Assembly (NCBI GenBank): GCA_014872815.1
Contig: WKFK01000012.1
Location: 1-64,000 of the forward strand
From: Paracoccaceae bacterium
GTDB taxonomy: Bacteria; Pseudomonadota; Alphaproteobacteria; Rhodobacterales; Rhodobacteraceae
Length of the DNA stretch: 64,000 bases
Direction of reading: 5' to 3'
The notes beneath the pieces are model-generated. The model searched no databases and was not told the DNA's origin. It saw only the letters and a list, made by a program, of their open reading frames with translations. Each line of letters begins with the position of its first letter. Within the stretch, counting starts at the first letter, position 1. A program made the position numbers and the translations under genes. Positions 18,176 through 25,529 of this stretch are shown in pieces.

Positions 18176-18580
18176 ATGCCTAAATTTCTCTTCGACCAAT
18201 TAAAATCTTGGGTCGGTGAACACAGGGCCGAACAGTGGTTTTTGCTTTGGTACAGATTTGGTCTGCTCGCGGCATGTGCAGTGGTTTTTACAATCGCAAG
18301 TATTGCACTCGTCGCCTTTTATAAGCCAGAAAAGCGGTACGCCACTGGCCACCATTGGAGCCCGGTTCTCTTCCTCTATTCCCACAGCACAGAGAGTTCT
18401 GCCCTTCGTATCTACGCGACGGTGCGCCTCCAAGATGGCGAGGTAACTACGGTTATGACTAGGCGGATGCCGAAGGCTGCTGGAACTCTGGATCAAATAT
18501 GCCTGCGAAAACTGGAAACCAAATCCGGAAAATCGAGGTATCGCTGGGTGAGTGAGCAGCATTGTGAAGGCGATCTCTAG
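18176..18580 (+). CDS. orphan single-span membrane protein of unknown function
   Basis: The protein (134 residues from ATG 18176; 138 from GTG 18164) has one membrane helix at about residues 30-52 (FGLLAACAVVFTIASIALVAF) preceded by a cytoplasmic amphipathic stretch, and a soluble part with two cysteines (ICLRK and EQHCEGD). I recognise no family. Codon use and base composition look more AT-rich than in neighbours (for example AAATTTCTC and TTAAAATCT runs). It lies almost exactly between two 13-bp direct repeats, which points to insertion of a foreign unit behind the TetR gene. Confidence 0.6.
   Translation: MPKFLFDQLKSWVGEHRAEQWFLLWYRFGLLAACAVVFTIASIALVAFYKPEKRYATGHHWSPVLFLYSHSTESSALRIYATVRLQDGEVTTVMTRRMPKAAGTLDQICLRKLETKSGKSRYRWVSEQHCEGDL
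18566..18578 (+). repeat. 13-bp direct repeat, right copy (GAAGGCGATCTCT)
   Basis: Identical to the left copy in the TetR gene. If the 417 bp between them were lost, the TetR frame would still end right after GDL with a TAG stop. Confidence 0.8.
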
Positions 18581-18585
18581 ACGTC

Positions 18586-19077
18586 TCACTGATACGCCAG
18601 CGCCACCCAAATATGCACCGCCACCAAAGGCACCAACGCGGCGGACAAGCCGATGTGCACCACCAACCAGATCAAGTAAATCACGTTGCTGCGATACCGC
18701 AGCACCTCGCGATTGAGCACTCCGGTTAGGGCAATCAGAAACACCACCGCGCTCAGCGTGCTCATCCAGACATGCCCAAAGCGCACGGCATGCAAGGCAA
18801 ACAACAGCGTCGCCGCCGCCCCCACCCAGCGATGACGCACGAGCACCTTGCGGGCATTTCTGTTGTCCTTCGTGACCCTTAAAAAAAACAGAACCCATTG
18901 ATAGCCAAGGAGCCCTAGGAGCAGCGTGCCAGTCACCACCTGCTGTGCAAACCCAGTCAAAGGCTGCGCCAACACCGATTTGATCTCTGACGACAAAAGC
19001 ACCCCAGCGAAGACAACCGCAAACAAGATGAGCGGCACATAGGGCGTACGCTGCCAGGTCGCCTTCAGAAACCGCAT
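18586..19077 (-). CDS. small di-heme cytochrome b-like membrane protein
   Basis: The 163-residue protein has about five hydrophobic segments (near 12-30, 46-67, 85-100, 105-121, 133-160). His82 and His96 on one helix and His141 and His155 on another are each 14 residues apart; paired histidines spaced 13-14 on two helices are how ferric reductase/NOX and similar cytochromes b hold two stacked hemes. I infer an electron-transfer membrane subunit. Its start overlaps the upstream cytochrome gene by 13 bp, and the three genes form one operon. No flavin or quinone module is visible here. It could instead be a heme-free integral protein with chance histidines. Confidence 0.6.
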   Translation of the reverse strand: MRFLKATWQRTPYVPLILFAVVFAGVLLSSEIKSVLAQPLTGFAQQVVTGTLLLGLLGYQWVLFFLRVTKDNRNARKVLVRHRWVGAAATLLFALHAVRFGHVWMSTLSAVVFLIALTGVLNREVLRYRSNVIYLIWLVVHIGLSAALVPLVAVHIWVALAYQ

Positions 19078-19952
19078 GGCACTTGTCCTCCATCTGCTTG
19101 CGCCGCCAAAGCATCCTGCGTCGGTTGCCCATCTGGATGCCGCCGATCTCGCGTTAAGGCTTCCAGCACCGCAGGCGATGCCTGTGTTTTGACCTCATTT
19201 AGAAACACGCCCACCTCTGGCAGGACACGCACGCCTTCACGCGGCCACTCCGCGCCAATCTGCACCGGCACCTCAAAGCCAGCGGCCTTGCTCAAATAGC
19301 TGTCGTAGGTATGCGCCACTGAGGCGTACATCGCGTCCACCACGTCCAGAAACTCGTCCGCAGTCACTTCGGAAGCGGGATAGGTCCAGGTCGTCGCGCC
19401 CATCACATCATTCAGTTTCCAGTCCTTTTTGGGGCTGTCTGGATGCGCGTTATGACAGCTCACACAGGGGGCCACACCTGCAACATCAGGATACATCGCC
19501 ACAAACCCACTTTGCGGGTCTTCGGAATACACCGCCTCCCGCGTGGTCTTGATCTGGTCAAACACCGACAATTGCGCCGCTCCGAATAGATTGGACTTGT
19601 TGATGGGCGCGTCGGACCCCAGGTACAATCCCAACCTTGGGGGCAAAGTCTCCAGATGCGCCGCAGTTGCGCGCAAGAACAGCGCAGGCAATGGTCCCTG
19701 CTCCACACCGGGCTCTTGCCACTCCTCGCCAAACGTCAACCCGGCAGCCTTGCCACCGCCCACAATACGCTTGGTGTAAACCGTTCGGGCCTCCTCGTTG
19801 ATGGCATTGACCCCGTCAAACACGGCATTCACTGGATGACGACACCCAGCCATCTCGACGTCTCCATCCGGCAAAGGCTCGGGCGCTGTGGCAAACAAAT
19901 AGACGCCAAGGCAAACAAACACACCAACCAAGAAAATGCGCGGCAAGGTCAT
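19065..19952 (-). CDS. monoheme c-type cytochrome with DUF3365 (Tll0287-like) domain
   Basis: The 295-residue protein begins with an uncleaved or cleaved signal segment (residues 4-20), so it is periplasmic or anchored. The DUF3365-like body has the helical part LYLGSDAPINKSNLFGAAQL and FDQIKTTREAVYSEDPQSGF, then the single heme site CVSCH at residues 163-167 followed by NAHPDSPKKDWKLNDVMGA, which is the hallmark of this sensor/electron-transfer fold. The ATG overlaps the pentaheme gene stop by 4 bp and the 3' end overlaps the next gene by 13 bp. About 70 residues after the domain are not assignable. Confidence 0.75.
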   Translation of the reverse strand: MTLPRIFLVGVFVCLGVYLFATAPEPLPDGDVEMAGCRHPVNAVFDGVNAINEEARTVYTKRIVGGGKAAGLTFGEEWQEPGVEQGPLPALFLRATAAHLETLPPRLGLYLGSDAPINKSNLFGAAQLSVFDQIKTTREAVYSEDPQSGFVAMYPDVAGVAPCVSCHNAHPDSPKKDWKLNDVMGATTWTYPASEVTADEFLDVVDAMYASVAHTYDSYLSKAAGFEVPVQIGAEWPREGVRVLPEVGVFLNEVKTQASPAVLEALTRDRRHPDGQPTQDALAAQADGGQVPCGF

Positions 19953-20623
19953 GGCTCTTTCCCTTCATAGAGTTTTGGACTGCCATAAGGATCTGCGCCG
20001 CCTTCAAAATAGGCCCAGATCGCAGGTTCTGACAGCGCCTCCGCCAATTTGGATGGCGGCTTGAACGCATGATTGCCATGGAAGTCGTGGCACCCCAGAC
20101 AGCTGCTCCAGTTGTCTTGCGCCACCAACGTGACATGCGGCACATCCACTGGGTCGTTTTTCACCACCAGATCCTCGTGGCATGCCTGACACAGCGTGGA
20201 CTGCGCCGTCACAATCTCTGGCCGATGTTCAGAGTGGCAGCCCAAACAGCTGCGCGCCTCCACCTGCCTCACAGCTTCGGCAAACCGTGGCTCGCGAAAC
20301 CGATAGATCGGGTGGCGCTCATTAGGCCGGGCATGACAGGCCAGGCATTGATCCGATTGCACCGCGGCATAGCCAAAATCTACCGGCGTTTCCCGCAAGC
20401 CGATTACATAGCGCACCTGCGCCTGAACTTGTTGCCGGACAGTCCCCCGTGTTTCCTTGTGACACTGCGCGCAGGCAACACCGTCGTGCGCAGCAATAAG
20501 GGGTCCGTGAGCCAAAGATGTTTGAATATTTGCCTGGGTGAGCGCAAACCCCGCCCAAACGGCCGTGGGCAATACCGCCAGCAGTGCCCAAATTCGAACC
20601 ACACGGGCAGATGGCAACGCCAT
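19949..20623 (-). CDS. membrane-anchored pentaheme cytochrome c
   Basis: The 224-residue protein has an N-terminal membrane anchor (about 8-28) and five CxxCH heme sites: CAQCH (51-55), CLACH (93-97), CLGCH (126-130), CQACH (145-149) and CLGCH (175-179). Extra histidines (H46, H104, H133, H163, H182, H185) could be sixth ligands. It resembles short NapC/NrfH- and cytochrome c3-type carriers but does not match their exact spacing, so no enzyme name is given. GGAGG lies five bases before ATG 20623. It is the first gene of a three-gene heme operon. Confidence 0.82.
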   Translation of the reverse strand: MALPSARVVRIWALLAVLPTAVWAGFALTQANIQTSLAHGPLIAAHDGVACAQCHKETRGTVRQQVQAQVRYVIGLRETPVDFGYAAVQSDQCLACHARPNERHPIYRFREPRFAEAVRQVEARSCLGCHSEHRPEIVTAQSTLCQACHEDLVVKNDPVDVPHVTLVAQDNWSSCLGCHDFHGNHAFKPPSKLAEALSEPAIWAYFEGGADPYGSPKLYEGKEP

Positions 20624-20747
20624 GCGACCCTCCAACACAAGAACCAAACTAGACTCAAAAGTGTTGCGGTATATGGTTAATCAATCGTTAATTGAAGCTG
20701 CCCGCCACTTCATCAGAGACCTTTGTCGCTCAGACATCTGCAACGAC

Positions 20748-21365
20748 CTAGTTCTCACCCGCCGCAGCCTTGGCTTTGGCGAGTTCCTTTTCAACACGTT
20801 CAATAAACCTCTTATTAGGAGACGCTTCTTTGAATGTGTTGAAAATCTTCTCTGCTGCCTCAAGGTCTTGAGCCAGATGTTCCCCACGGATCAGCTCAAG
20901 CGCAGCCTCCAAACCCGCGTCGCCATACCCCACTTGCCCAGCCAGTTCAAAAAGCATCAGCCCGGTTGGGACATCCGTGTCGACCCCATAGCCGTCAATC
21001 AATCGGCGGCCATACACTGTCATCGCCAAAGGATACCCAAGCCGCGCCGCCTTTTCATACAGACCCGTCAAATAGCGGATATCAAGCGTGGAAAATCGGC
21101 ATTCATTTCTACCGGACTGATAGGCCAACGATGTCAAAGCGGGGGCCACATTATCAAGCGCCGCTTCCAGCAACTCGACATAGGCGTCTTTATCGCCAGC
21201 ACAGGCTTCACGACCGATGTTCTTATAGATGGCACGCTCCCGTCCATAAAAGTTCATGGGAGAGACCTGAACCTCAAGCCAGCTCAAATCTGGCGTGGGC
21301 TCAACCGCACGCGCGGCCATCGGTGCCAGCATTATTAGGCCAGACGCCAACAGGTTTTTCATCAT
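20748..21365 (-). CDS. secreted Sel1/TPR-like repeat protein
   Basis: The 205-residue product has a signal peptide (KNLLASGLIMLAPMAARA) and a helical body with Sel1-like features: YLTGLYEKAARLGYPLAMTVYG and LIDGYGVDTDVPTGLMLFELAGQVGYGDAG. Such repeats act as protein-binding scaffolds in the periplasm. ATG 21365 (or 21362) is preferred over 21470 because of the GGCGGGA site and the signal peptide. Two cysteines (EAC, NEC) could form a disulfide. No partner gene is evident; it sits alone between the heme operon and rpsI. Confidence 0.72.
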   Translation of the reverse strand: MMKNLLASGLIMLAPMAARAVEPTPDLSWLEVQVSPMNFYGRERAIYKNIGREACAGDKDAYVELLEAALDNVAPALTSLAYQSGRNECRFSTLDIRYLTGLYEKAARLGYPLAMTVYGRRLIDGYGVDTDVPTGLMLFELAGQVGYGDAGLEAALELIRGEHLAQDLEAAEKIFNTFKEASPNKRFIERVEKELAKAKAAAGEN

Positions 21366-21470
21366 TGATCCCGCCTTTCCGATATTGGGTGTCGCAACTT
21401 TGCATGTCTTATCCGACCCACGCAACATTCCCGACAGAGGCTCAATCGGCAGAGAACAGCACGCAAACAA

Positions 21471-21497
21471 AAAGGCCGCTCCAAAAGAGCGGCCTTT
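21471..21497 (-). terminator. terminator of the rplM-rpsI operon
   Basis: A perfect 11-bp stem AAAGGCCGCTC/GAGCGGCCTTT with a five-base loop; on the minus strand it is followed by a T-rich run. Confidence 0.92.
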
Positions 21498-21520
21498 CCG
21501 AAAAACTTGGTATCCAGCGA

Positions 21521-22006
21521 TTAACGCTTGGAGAACTGGAACGAACGACGCGCTTTGCGCTTACCGTATTTCTTACGTTCCACAACGCGGCTGTCGCGGG
21601 TCAGGAAGCCAGCGGCTTTCAGAGCGCCACGCAGGGAGGGTTCATAAAGCTGCAGCGCTTTAGAAATACCGTGCTTCACCGCACCGGCCTGACCGGTCAG
21701 ACCACCACCTTTAACGGTGGCGTATACGTCGAATTCACCTTCAACGCCGGCAACCTGGAAAGGCTGACGCAGGATCAGCTGCAGAACTGGACGTGCAAAG
21801 TACTTGTCCTGGTCCTTGCCGTTCACGATGACCTTGCCGGAACCCGGCTTGATCCATACGCGGGCAACAGCGTCTTTACGTTTACCGGTCGCATAGGCGC
21901 GGCCCAGTTCGTCGCGTACTGGCTCACGAGGAGCTGCTTCGACTACAACAGCTTCTTCACCGGCAACGGCGTTCAGCTCTTCAAGCGAGTTGATTTGATC
22001 AGCCAT
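21521..22006 (-). CDS. rpsI: 30S ribosomal protein S9
   Basis: The 161-residue protein has the S9 core from about residue 38 ([20 protein letters not shown]) and the basic tail [17 protein letters not shown] that reaches the P-site tRNA. A 35-residue acidic N-terminal extension ([20 protein letters not shown]) precedes the core; similar extensions are usual in this bacterial group. It lies 3 bp behind rplM, the standard L13-S9 operon. Confidence 0.98.
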   Translation of the reverse strand: MADQINSLEELNAVAGEEAVVVEAAPREPVRDELGRAYATGKRKDAVARVWIKPGSGKVIVNGKDQDKYFARPVLQLILRQPFQVAGVEGEFDVYATVKGGGLTGQAGAVKHGISKALQLYEPSLRGALKAAGFLTRDSRVVERKKYGKRKARRSFQFSKR

Positions 22007-22009
22007 GGA

Positions 22010-22471
22010 TTAGCTCCGGGTGTTCTTGCTGTTCATGGACTTCACGTCCAGCACTTCTGGGGCCTGTGCTTCATGCGGGTGCTCGGCACCGGCGTAAACG
22101 CGCAGGTTGGTCATCTGCTTGCGGGACAAGCGGTTGCCTGGCAGCATGCGCTGAACGGCTTTGGTCACCACGCGCTCTGGGTGCTCCCCTTCCAGGATTT
22201 GCTCCGCAGTGCGGGACTTGATGCCGCCTGGGTGGCCAGTGTGCCAGTAGTAAGTTTTGTCAGCGCGCTTCTTACCAGTCAGCTGGATTTTGTCCGCGTT
22301 GATCACGATGACGTTGTCACCCATGTCCATGTTCGGGGTGAAGGACGCCTTGTGCTTGCCGCGCAGGCGCATGGCGACGATCGAAGCCAAACGGCCCAGC
22401 ACCACGCCTTCGGCGTCGATGATGATCCATTTCTTCTCGATGTCTGCCGGAGTAGCAGAGAAGGTTTTCAT
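22010..22471 (-). CDS. rplM: 50S ribosomal protein L13
   Basis: The 153-residue protein shows the L13 landmarks [37 protein letters not shown] and [16 protein letters not shown]13 is an early assembly protein of the large subunit. It leads the rplM-rpsI operon, with a sigma-70-type promoter and a leader hairpin upstream. In enterobacteria the L13/S9 operon is autoregulated; whether this leader is used in that way is open. Confidence 0.98.
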   Translation of the reverse strand: MKTFSATPADIEKKWIIIDAEGVVLGRLASIVAMRLRGKHKASFTPNMDMGDNVIVINADKIQLTGKKRADKTYYWHTGHPGGIKSRTAEQILEGEHPERVVTKAVQRMLPGNRLSRKQMTNLRVYAGAEHPHEAQAPEVLDVKSMNSKNTRS

Positions 22472-22510
22472 GTTAGGTCTTCCATGATTGGTTGACAGAC
22501 GAGTCGGTTG

Positions 22511-22534
22511 CCCGACGCATCAAAATGCGATGGG
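22511..22534 (-). promoter_or_regulatory. leader hairpin upstream of rplM
   Basis: CCC-GA-CGCAT / ATGCG-AT-GGG folds with a CAAA loop inside the predicted 5' leader of the rplM-rpsI mRNA, 40 bp before the start codon. Candidate ribosomal-protein feedback element. Confidence 0.4.
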
Positions 22535-22537
22535 CGG

Positions 22538-22565
22538 GTTATAAAGCACCCCCTTGCCACGTCAA
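22538..22565 (-). promoter_or_regulatory. sigma-70-type promoter of rplM-rpsI
   Basis: On the minus strand TTGACG (22565-22560) and TATAAC (22543-22538) are separated by 16 bp, a near-consensus housekeeping promoter. Transcription would begin near 22531, giving a leader of about 60 nt. Confidence 0.75.
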
Positions 22566-22630
22566 GCGCACAAAACTCAAATAAACAACACAAAAACAAT
22601 AACTTACAATTTAGGTATTATTTTACCCCA

Positions 22631-24025
22631 TCAAATTGGTGCATGTTGCAGTGGTTTTGACAGCATTTCCGACATGGTTTCCAACGCCGCCTGCAAATCC
22701 GCTTCCGACACCTCAGGCGCAAGAGCAATGCGCACTGCATTGGGCGCTCTTTCATCCGCCAAGACATATTCATCTGCGGACTTGATCTGAATGCCCTCTG
22801 CGTCACACGCCCGCACGAATGTGGACCCGCGCCAACCTTGTGGCAGCTTCAGCCAGATAAACGGCACAAAGGGACGCCAGCGGATATCCCAACTGCCCAG
22901 CACGTTGACCGCCAACTGCACCCGCTTGTTGATGAACTTCTCGACCCTCTGCCGAATTTCCTCCGCCTGACCGCTCTGTATCAGATCAGCACAGATATCG
23001 AGCATGGGCTGCGGCAAGCCATAGAACATGGACTGCGCCACGTGCCGCGCCGTTTGCGCGCTCCCCTCTGGCGCCACCAGATACCCAAACCGCAATGCGG
23101 CGGAGACTGATTTGGTCAGCGACCCAATGTACCAGGCGCGATCCGGGCAGAGTGCCCGATAAGATGGCGTATCCGCCGGCCCTAACGCATGGCAGTCATC
23201 CTCAATGATCTGAAGATTGTACCGACGCGCAATCGCAGCAATCTCCTGCCGCCGTTCCAGCGGCACTTTGATCGCTGTCGGACTGTGCGCCTGCACCGAG
23301 GTCACCAGCACCTGTCCACCATGACGTCGCAACGCCTCTTCTAATTTCTCCGGCCGCATCCCATGTGCGTCCATCTCCACGCCAATCACCTCTGCGCGCA
23401 GCAAACGCCCGGCATGCCGCACACCAGGGAACGTCACAGACTCGGTCAAAATCACTGGATGAGCCCCGTGCAAACAGCATTGCAACGCCGTGACAGACGC
23501 ATTCTGAGCGCCAACGGCCAGCACAACATCCTCAGCGGTGAACCGTCCAGCCACATCCGGGCCAACCCAATTGACCACAGCTTGGCGTGCATGCAGATCT
23601 GTTGCAGATGTTGGACAAGACAAATATGACATCTCGCTCTGTGCCGCGACGCGCGTCATGGCTTTTCGAATAATCTGATCCTGCCCCACATCCGGCACCC
23701 GCACCGCCCGCATGTCCAAATCTTCCGCTTGTGACAGAGAGAGCAACGGCTCCGGTGGCAAAACCGTCTCTGGACGCCCATCCGCCACAAAGGTTCCGCG
23801 CCCGACTGTTGTCTCCAGCAACCCCTCTTCCACCGCCAATTTGTAAGCCCGTGCCACCGTGCCCGGCGTAATACCAAGCTGCCACGCCAATTCACGCACA
23901 GGTGGAAGCTTCTCCCCAACAGGCAGATGGCCACTTCGTACGGCACCGCGAAGAGATTGTATCAATACAATATACTTAGGATCGGCACAGCCTTCGAATT
24001 CTGGGGGCCATATTGTATCAATCAC
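22631..24025 (-). CDS. MocR-type (GntR/aminotransferase) transcriptional regulator
   Basis: The 464-residue protein joins a GntR winged helix domain (about 17-80: LPVGEKLPPVRELAWQLGIT, TVARAYKLAVEEGLL) to a fold-type I aminotransferase domain. Lys305 in YIGSLTKSVSAALRFGY is the PLP-binding lysine and IIEDDCH holds the PLP-ring aspartate. MocR proteins sense PLP or amino compounds. The start is GTG 24025 with GAGGA seven bases upstream. Copies of ATTGTATCAATACAAT lie over its start codon, inside its first codons and before the divergent DUF1127 gene, so it very likely controls itself and that gene. Confidence 0.93.
   Translation of the reverse strand: MIDTIWPPEFEGCADPKYIVLIQSLRGAVRSGHLPVGEKLPPVRELAWQLGITPGTVARAYKLAVEEGLLETTVGRGTFVADGRPETVLPPEPLLSLSQAEDLDMRAVRVPDVGQDQIIRKAMTRVAAQSEMSYLSCPTSATDLHARQAVVNWVGPDVAGRFTAEDVVLAVGAQNASVTALQCCLHGAHPVILTESVTFPGVRHAGRLLRAEVIGVEMDAHGMRPEKLEEALRRHGGQVLVTSVQAHSPTAIKVPLERRQEIAAIARRYNLQIIEDDCHALGPADTPSYRALCPDRAWYIGSLTKSVSAALRFGYLVAPEGSAQTARHVAQSMFYGLPQPMLDICADLIQSGQAEEIRQRVEKFINKRVQLAVNVLGSWDIRWRPFVPFIWLKLPQGWRGSTFVRACDAEGIQIKSADEYVLADERAPNAVRIALAPEVSEADLQAALETMSEMLSKPLQHAPI
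23956..23971. promoter_or_regulatory. MocR operator candidate, copy inside the coding region
   Basis: ATTGTATCAATACAAT, a perfect 7-2-7 palindrome, encoding Ile-Val-Leu-Ile-Gln at residues 19-23 of the MocR protein. Identical to the intergenic copy at 24086. Confidence 0.65.
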
Positions 24026-24028
24026 AAT
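24012..24028. promoter_or_regulatory. MocR operator candidate, copy over the start codon
   Basis: ATTGTATCAATCACAAT keeps both outer half-sites (ATTGT/ACAAT) with one extra base in the centre and covers the GTG start of the MocR gene. Confidence 0.55.
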
Positions 24029-24085
24029 GTTTTCCTCGCAATTGTGTCACAGCATAGGTACACCACCCTTGTAACAAACTTAAGG

Positions 24086-24101
24086 ATTGTATCAATACAA
24101 T
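24086..24101. promoter_or_regulatory. MocR operator candidate, copy before the DUF1127 gene
   Basis: ATTGTATCAATACAAT, 13 bp before the ATG of the DUF1127 gene and followed at once by its ribosome site; binding here would block initiation or elongation of that gene. Confidence 0.7.
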
Positions 24102-24114
24102 ATTGGAGACGACC

Positions 24115-24345
24115 ATGACAATGACCACAACAAACCTGCAAATTCTGACAAACCACAATGCGAATGCACAACTTCCAGTTGCTGCTCGCGCGGCGCTGTC
24201 GTTTGCGGCAGTGGTCACGGAATGGGACAAGCGCACACGCACACGCCGTGCGCTCGCCCGGCTGAGCAAAACGCAGCTGGAAGATGTTGGATTGAGCTTG
24301 CATGACGCCCGCACCGAGGCGCGCAAAAAGATGTGGCAGATCTGA
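24115..24345 (+). CDS. DUF1127 small basic protein
   Basis: The 76-residue protein ends in the DUF1127 pattern (RRALARLSKTQLEDVGLSLHDARTEARKKMW), an arginine-rich amphipathic helix. Small DUF1127 proteins in alphaproteobacteria take part in stress, phosphate or RNA-related control, with the mechanism mostly open. The ATG at 24115 has GGAG six bases before it; a TTG at 24103 is a less likely start. It is divergent from the MocR gene and lies directly behind one of its operator copies. A strong terminator follows, so it is a single-gene unit. Confidence 0.85.
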   Translation: MTMTTTNLQILTNHNANAQLPVAARAALSFAAVVTEWDKRTRTRRALARLSKTQLEDVGLSLHDARTEARKKMWQI

Positions 24346-24369
24346 TCCCCGTCAGACGCCTCTTCCACT

Positions 24370-24396
24370 GGGTCGGGCTTGTCCCGACCCTTTTTT
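24370..24396 (+). terminator. terminator of the DUF1127 gene
   Basis: GGGTCGGG/CCCGACCC stem with a five-base loop and six T. Confidence 0.92.
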
Positions 24397-24415
24397 GCGG
24401 CGGAGCGCCGTGACC

Positions 24416-25057
24416 CTAGTAGCGCCGCTGCAGATCCCATATCAGTCCCGAACTCAACACCGCTGGCGCAGGCGCCGATTTTATTCCGGCGGCGCGCAGT
24501 GCTTGCGACACCCAGCTATTGCAGGTCCGAAATAGATGATACTGCCCGCGCCCTTCATAAAATGCGCTCATGCCATACAGGCCGGGACCAAGCTGCTCTG
24601 AGGACACGACACTGGCCTCCAGAAACGTCAACAGTTCGCTCAACGCCGCGTCCGTGACGGGGATTTCGACACCCTGTGAATGTGTAAATCGCGCCCAAGG
24701 GGAGCCGGTCCCAGTCGCCACATGCATGACAGTTTCCGAAGGCCACAAAAGTGCCTTGACGCCAATGACGAAGGTCACATCCTCAAAAGTTGGCACCTCA
24801 AAATAAAAATCTCGGTCGCCCCAACCAAATTCAAACCAATCTGCATCAGGAAATTGGGTCAACCAACCGTCAGCATGGTTTGCACCATATGCTTCCAAGG
24901 CGCTCCGCGGCAGAATGAGACCGGCATGATACCCGTGATCAAAAACCCAGATCGGCGTGCCAGAGTCCCGATTGTATCCGTCCGACGCACCAAATGGAAC
25001 AAACCGGCTTACGACACCTAAGAGCAACGCTATCGCAATCCAGCGCGTCCAGTTCAT
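24416..25057 (-). CDS. DUF2459 (TIGR02117 family) protein
   Basis: The 213-residue protein starts with a membrane anchor or signal segment (WTRWIAIALLLGVVSRFVPF), followed by the family landmarks VFDHGYHAGLILPRSALEAYG, DADWFEFGWGDRDFYFEVPT and RTCNSWVSQALRAAG. The Asp/Glu-His-Cys pattern resembles papain-like NlpC/P60-type folds, but the catalytic role is not established. Its ATG overlaps the thioesterase gene stop (ATGA), so the two are co-translated. Confidence 0.85.
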   Translation of the reverse strand: MNWTRWIAIALLLGVVSRFVPFGASDGYNRDSGTPIWVFDHGYHAGLILPRSALEAYGANHADGWLTQFPDADWFEFGWGDRDFYFEVPTFEDVTFVIGVKALLWPSETVMHVATGTGSPWARFTHSQGVEIPVTDAALSELLTFLEASVVSSEQLGPGLYGMSAFYEGRGQYHLFRTCNSWVSQALRAAGIKSAPAPAVLSSGLIWDLQRRY

Positions 25058-25473
25058 CTAGGAGGGATCGCGTAGGTCATATTGGCCCGCGCAACCGGCA
25101 TCTCTGAGCCTTCCGAGTAAATCAGAACGTTTGACACAGACAACGTCCGCCCCAACTTCAAAAGCTGCGTTTTGGCAATAAGGTCCTTGCCCGCTTCCGG
25201 CTTGCGCATGAAATCCAACGAGCAATTGGTGGTCACGGTCAGCGCCTCTTTGCCAATGATGGCCATGGTCGCCACATAGGCCGACACATCCGCCAGCGCA
25301 AACATCGACGGCCCCGACACCGTACCACCGGGGCGCAGATGACGCTCCTGCACCATCATCCGCATCACAGTGTTCACCCCGTCGATGTGCTCGACCACAA
25401 AATCATCTTTGACCTGCGGGAACACCTGCTCGAGCCACGCGCCCATTTCTTCTGCTGTCATCACGGCTTGCAT
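25054..25473 (-). CDS. PaaI family thioesterase
   Basis: The 139-residue protein is a single hotdog domain. It shows RHLRPGGTVSGPSMFALADVSAYVATMA, where the helix carries the catalytic Asp region, and the strand pattern TTNCSLDFMRKPEAGKDL. The family hydrolyses acyl-CoA, often aromatic or fatty acyl-CoA. GGAGGA sits close before the ATG. It is divergent from an enoyl-CoA hydratase gene 56 bp away, which supports a role in acyl-CoA metabolism. Confidence 0.88.
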   Translation of the reverse strand: MQAVMTAEEMGAWLEQVFPQVKDDFVVEHIDGVNTVMRMMVQERHLRPGGTVSGPSMFALADVSAYVATMAIIGKEALTVTTNCSLDFMRKPEAGKDLIAKTQLLKLGRTLSVSNVLIYSEGSEMPVARANMTYAIPPR

Positions 25474-25529
25474 GCTTTTCCTCCGTCTCTCCCCGCGCTA
25501 CCCTTGCGCCAACTCGGGAGGAGAGCAAG

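Noticed and set aside
20966-22495. 509-codon frame across rplM-rpsI on the plus strand
   Set aside because: Runs antisense through two ribosomal protein genes and the Sel1-like gene; shadow only.
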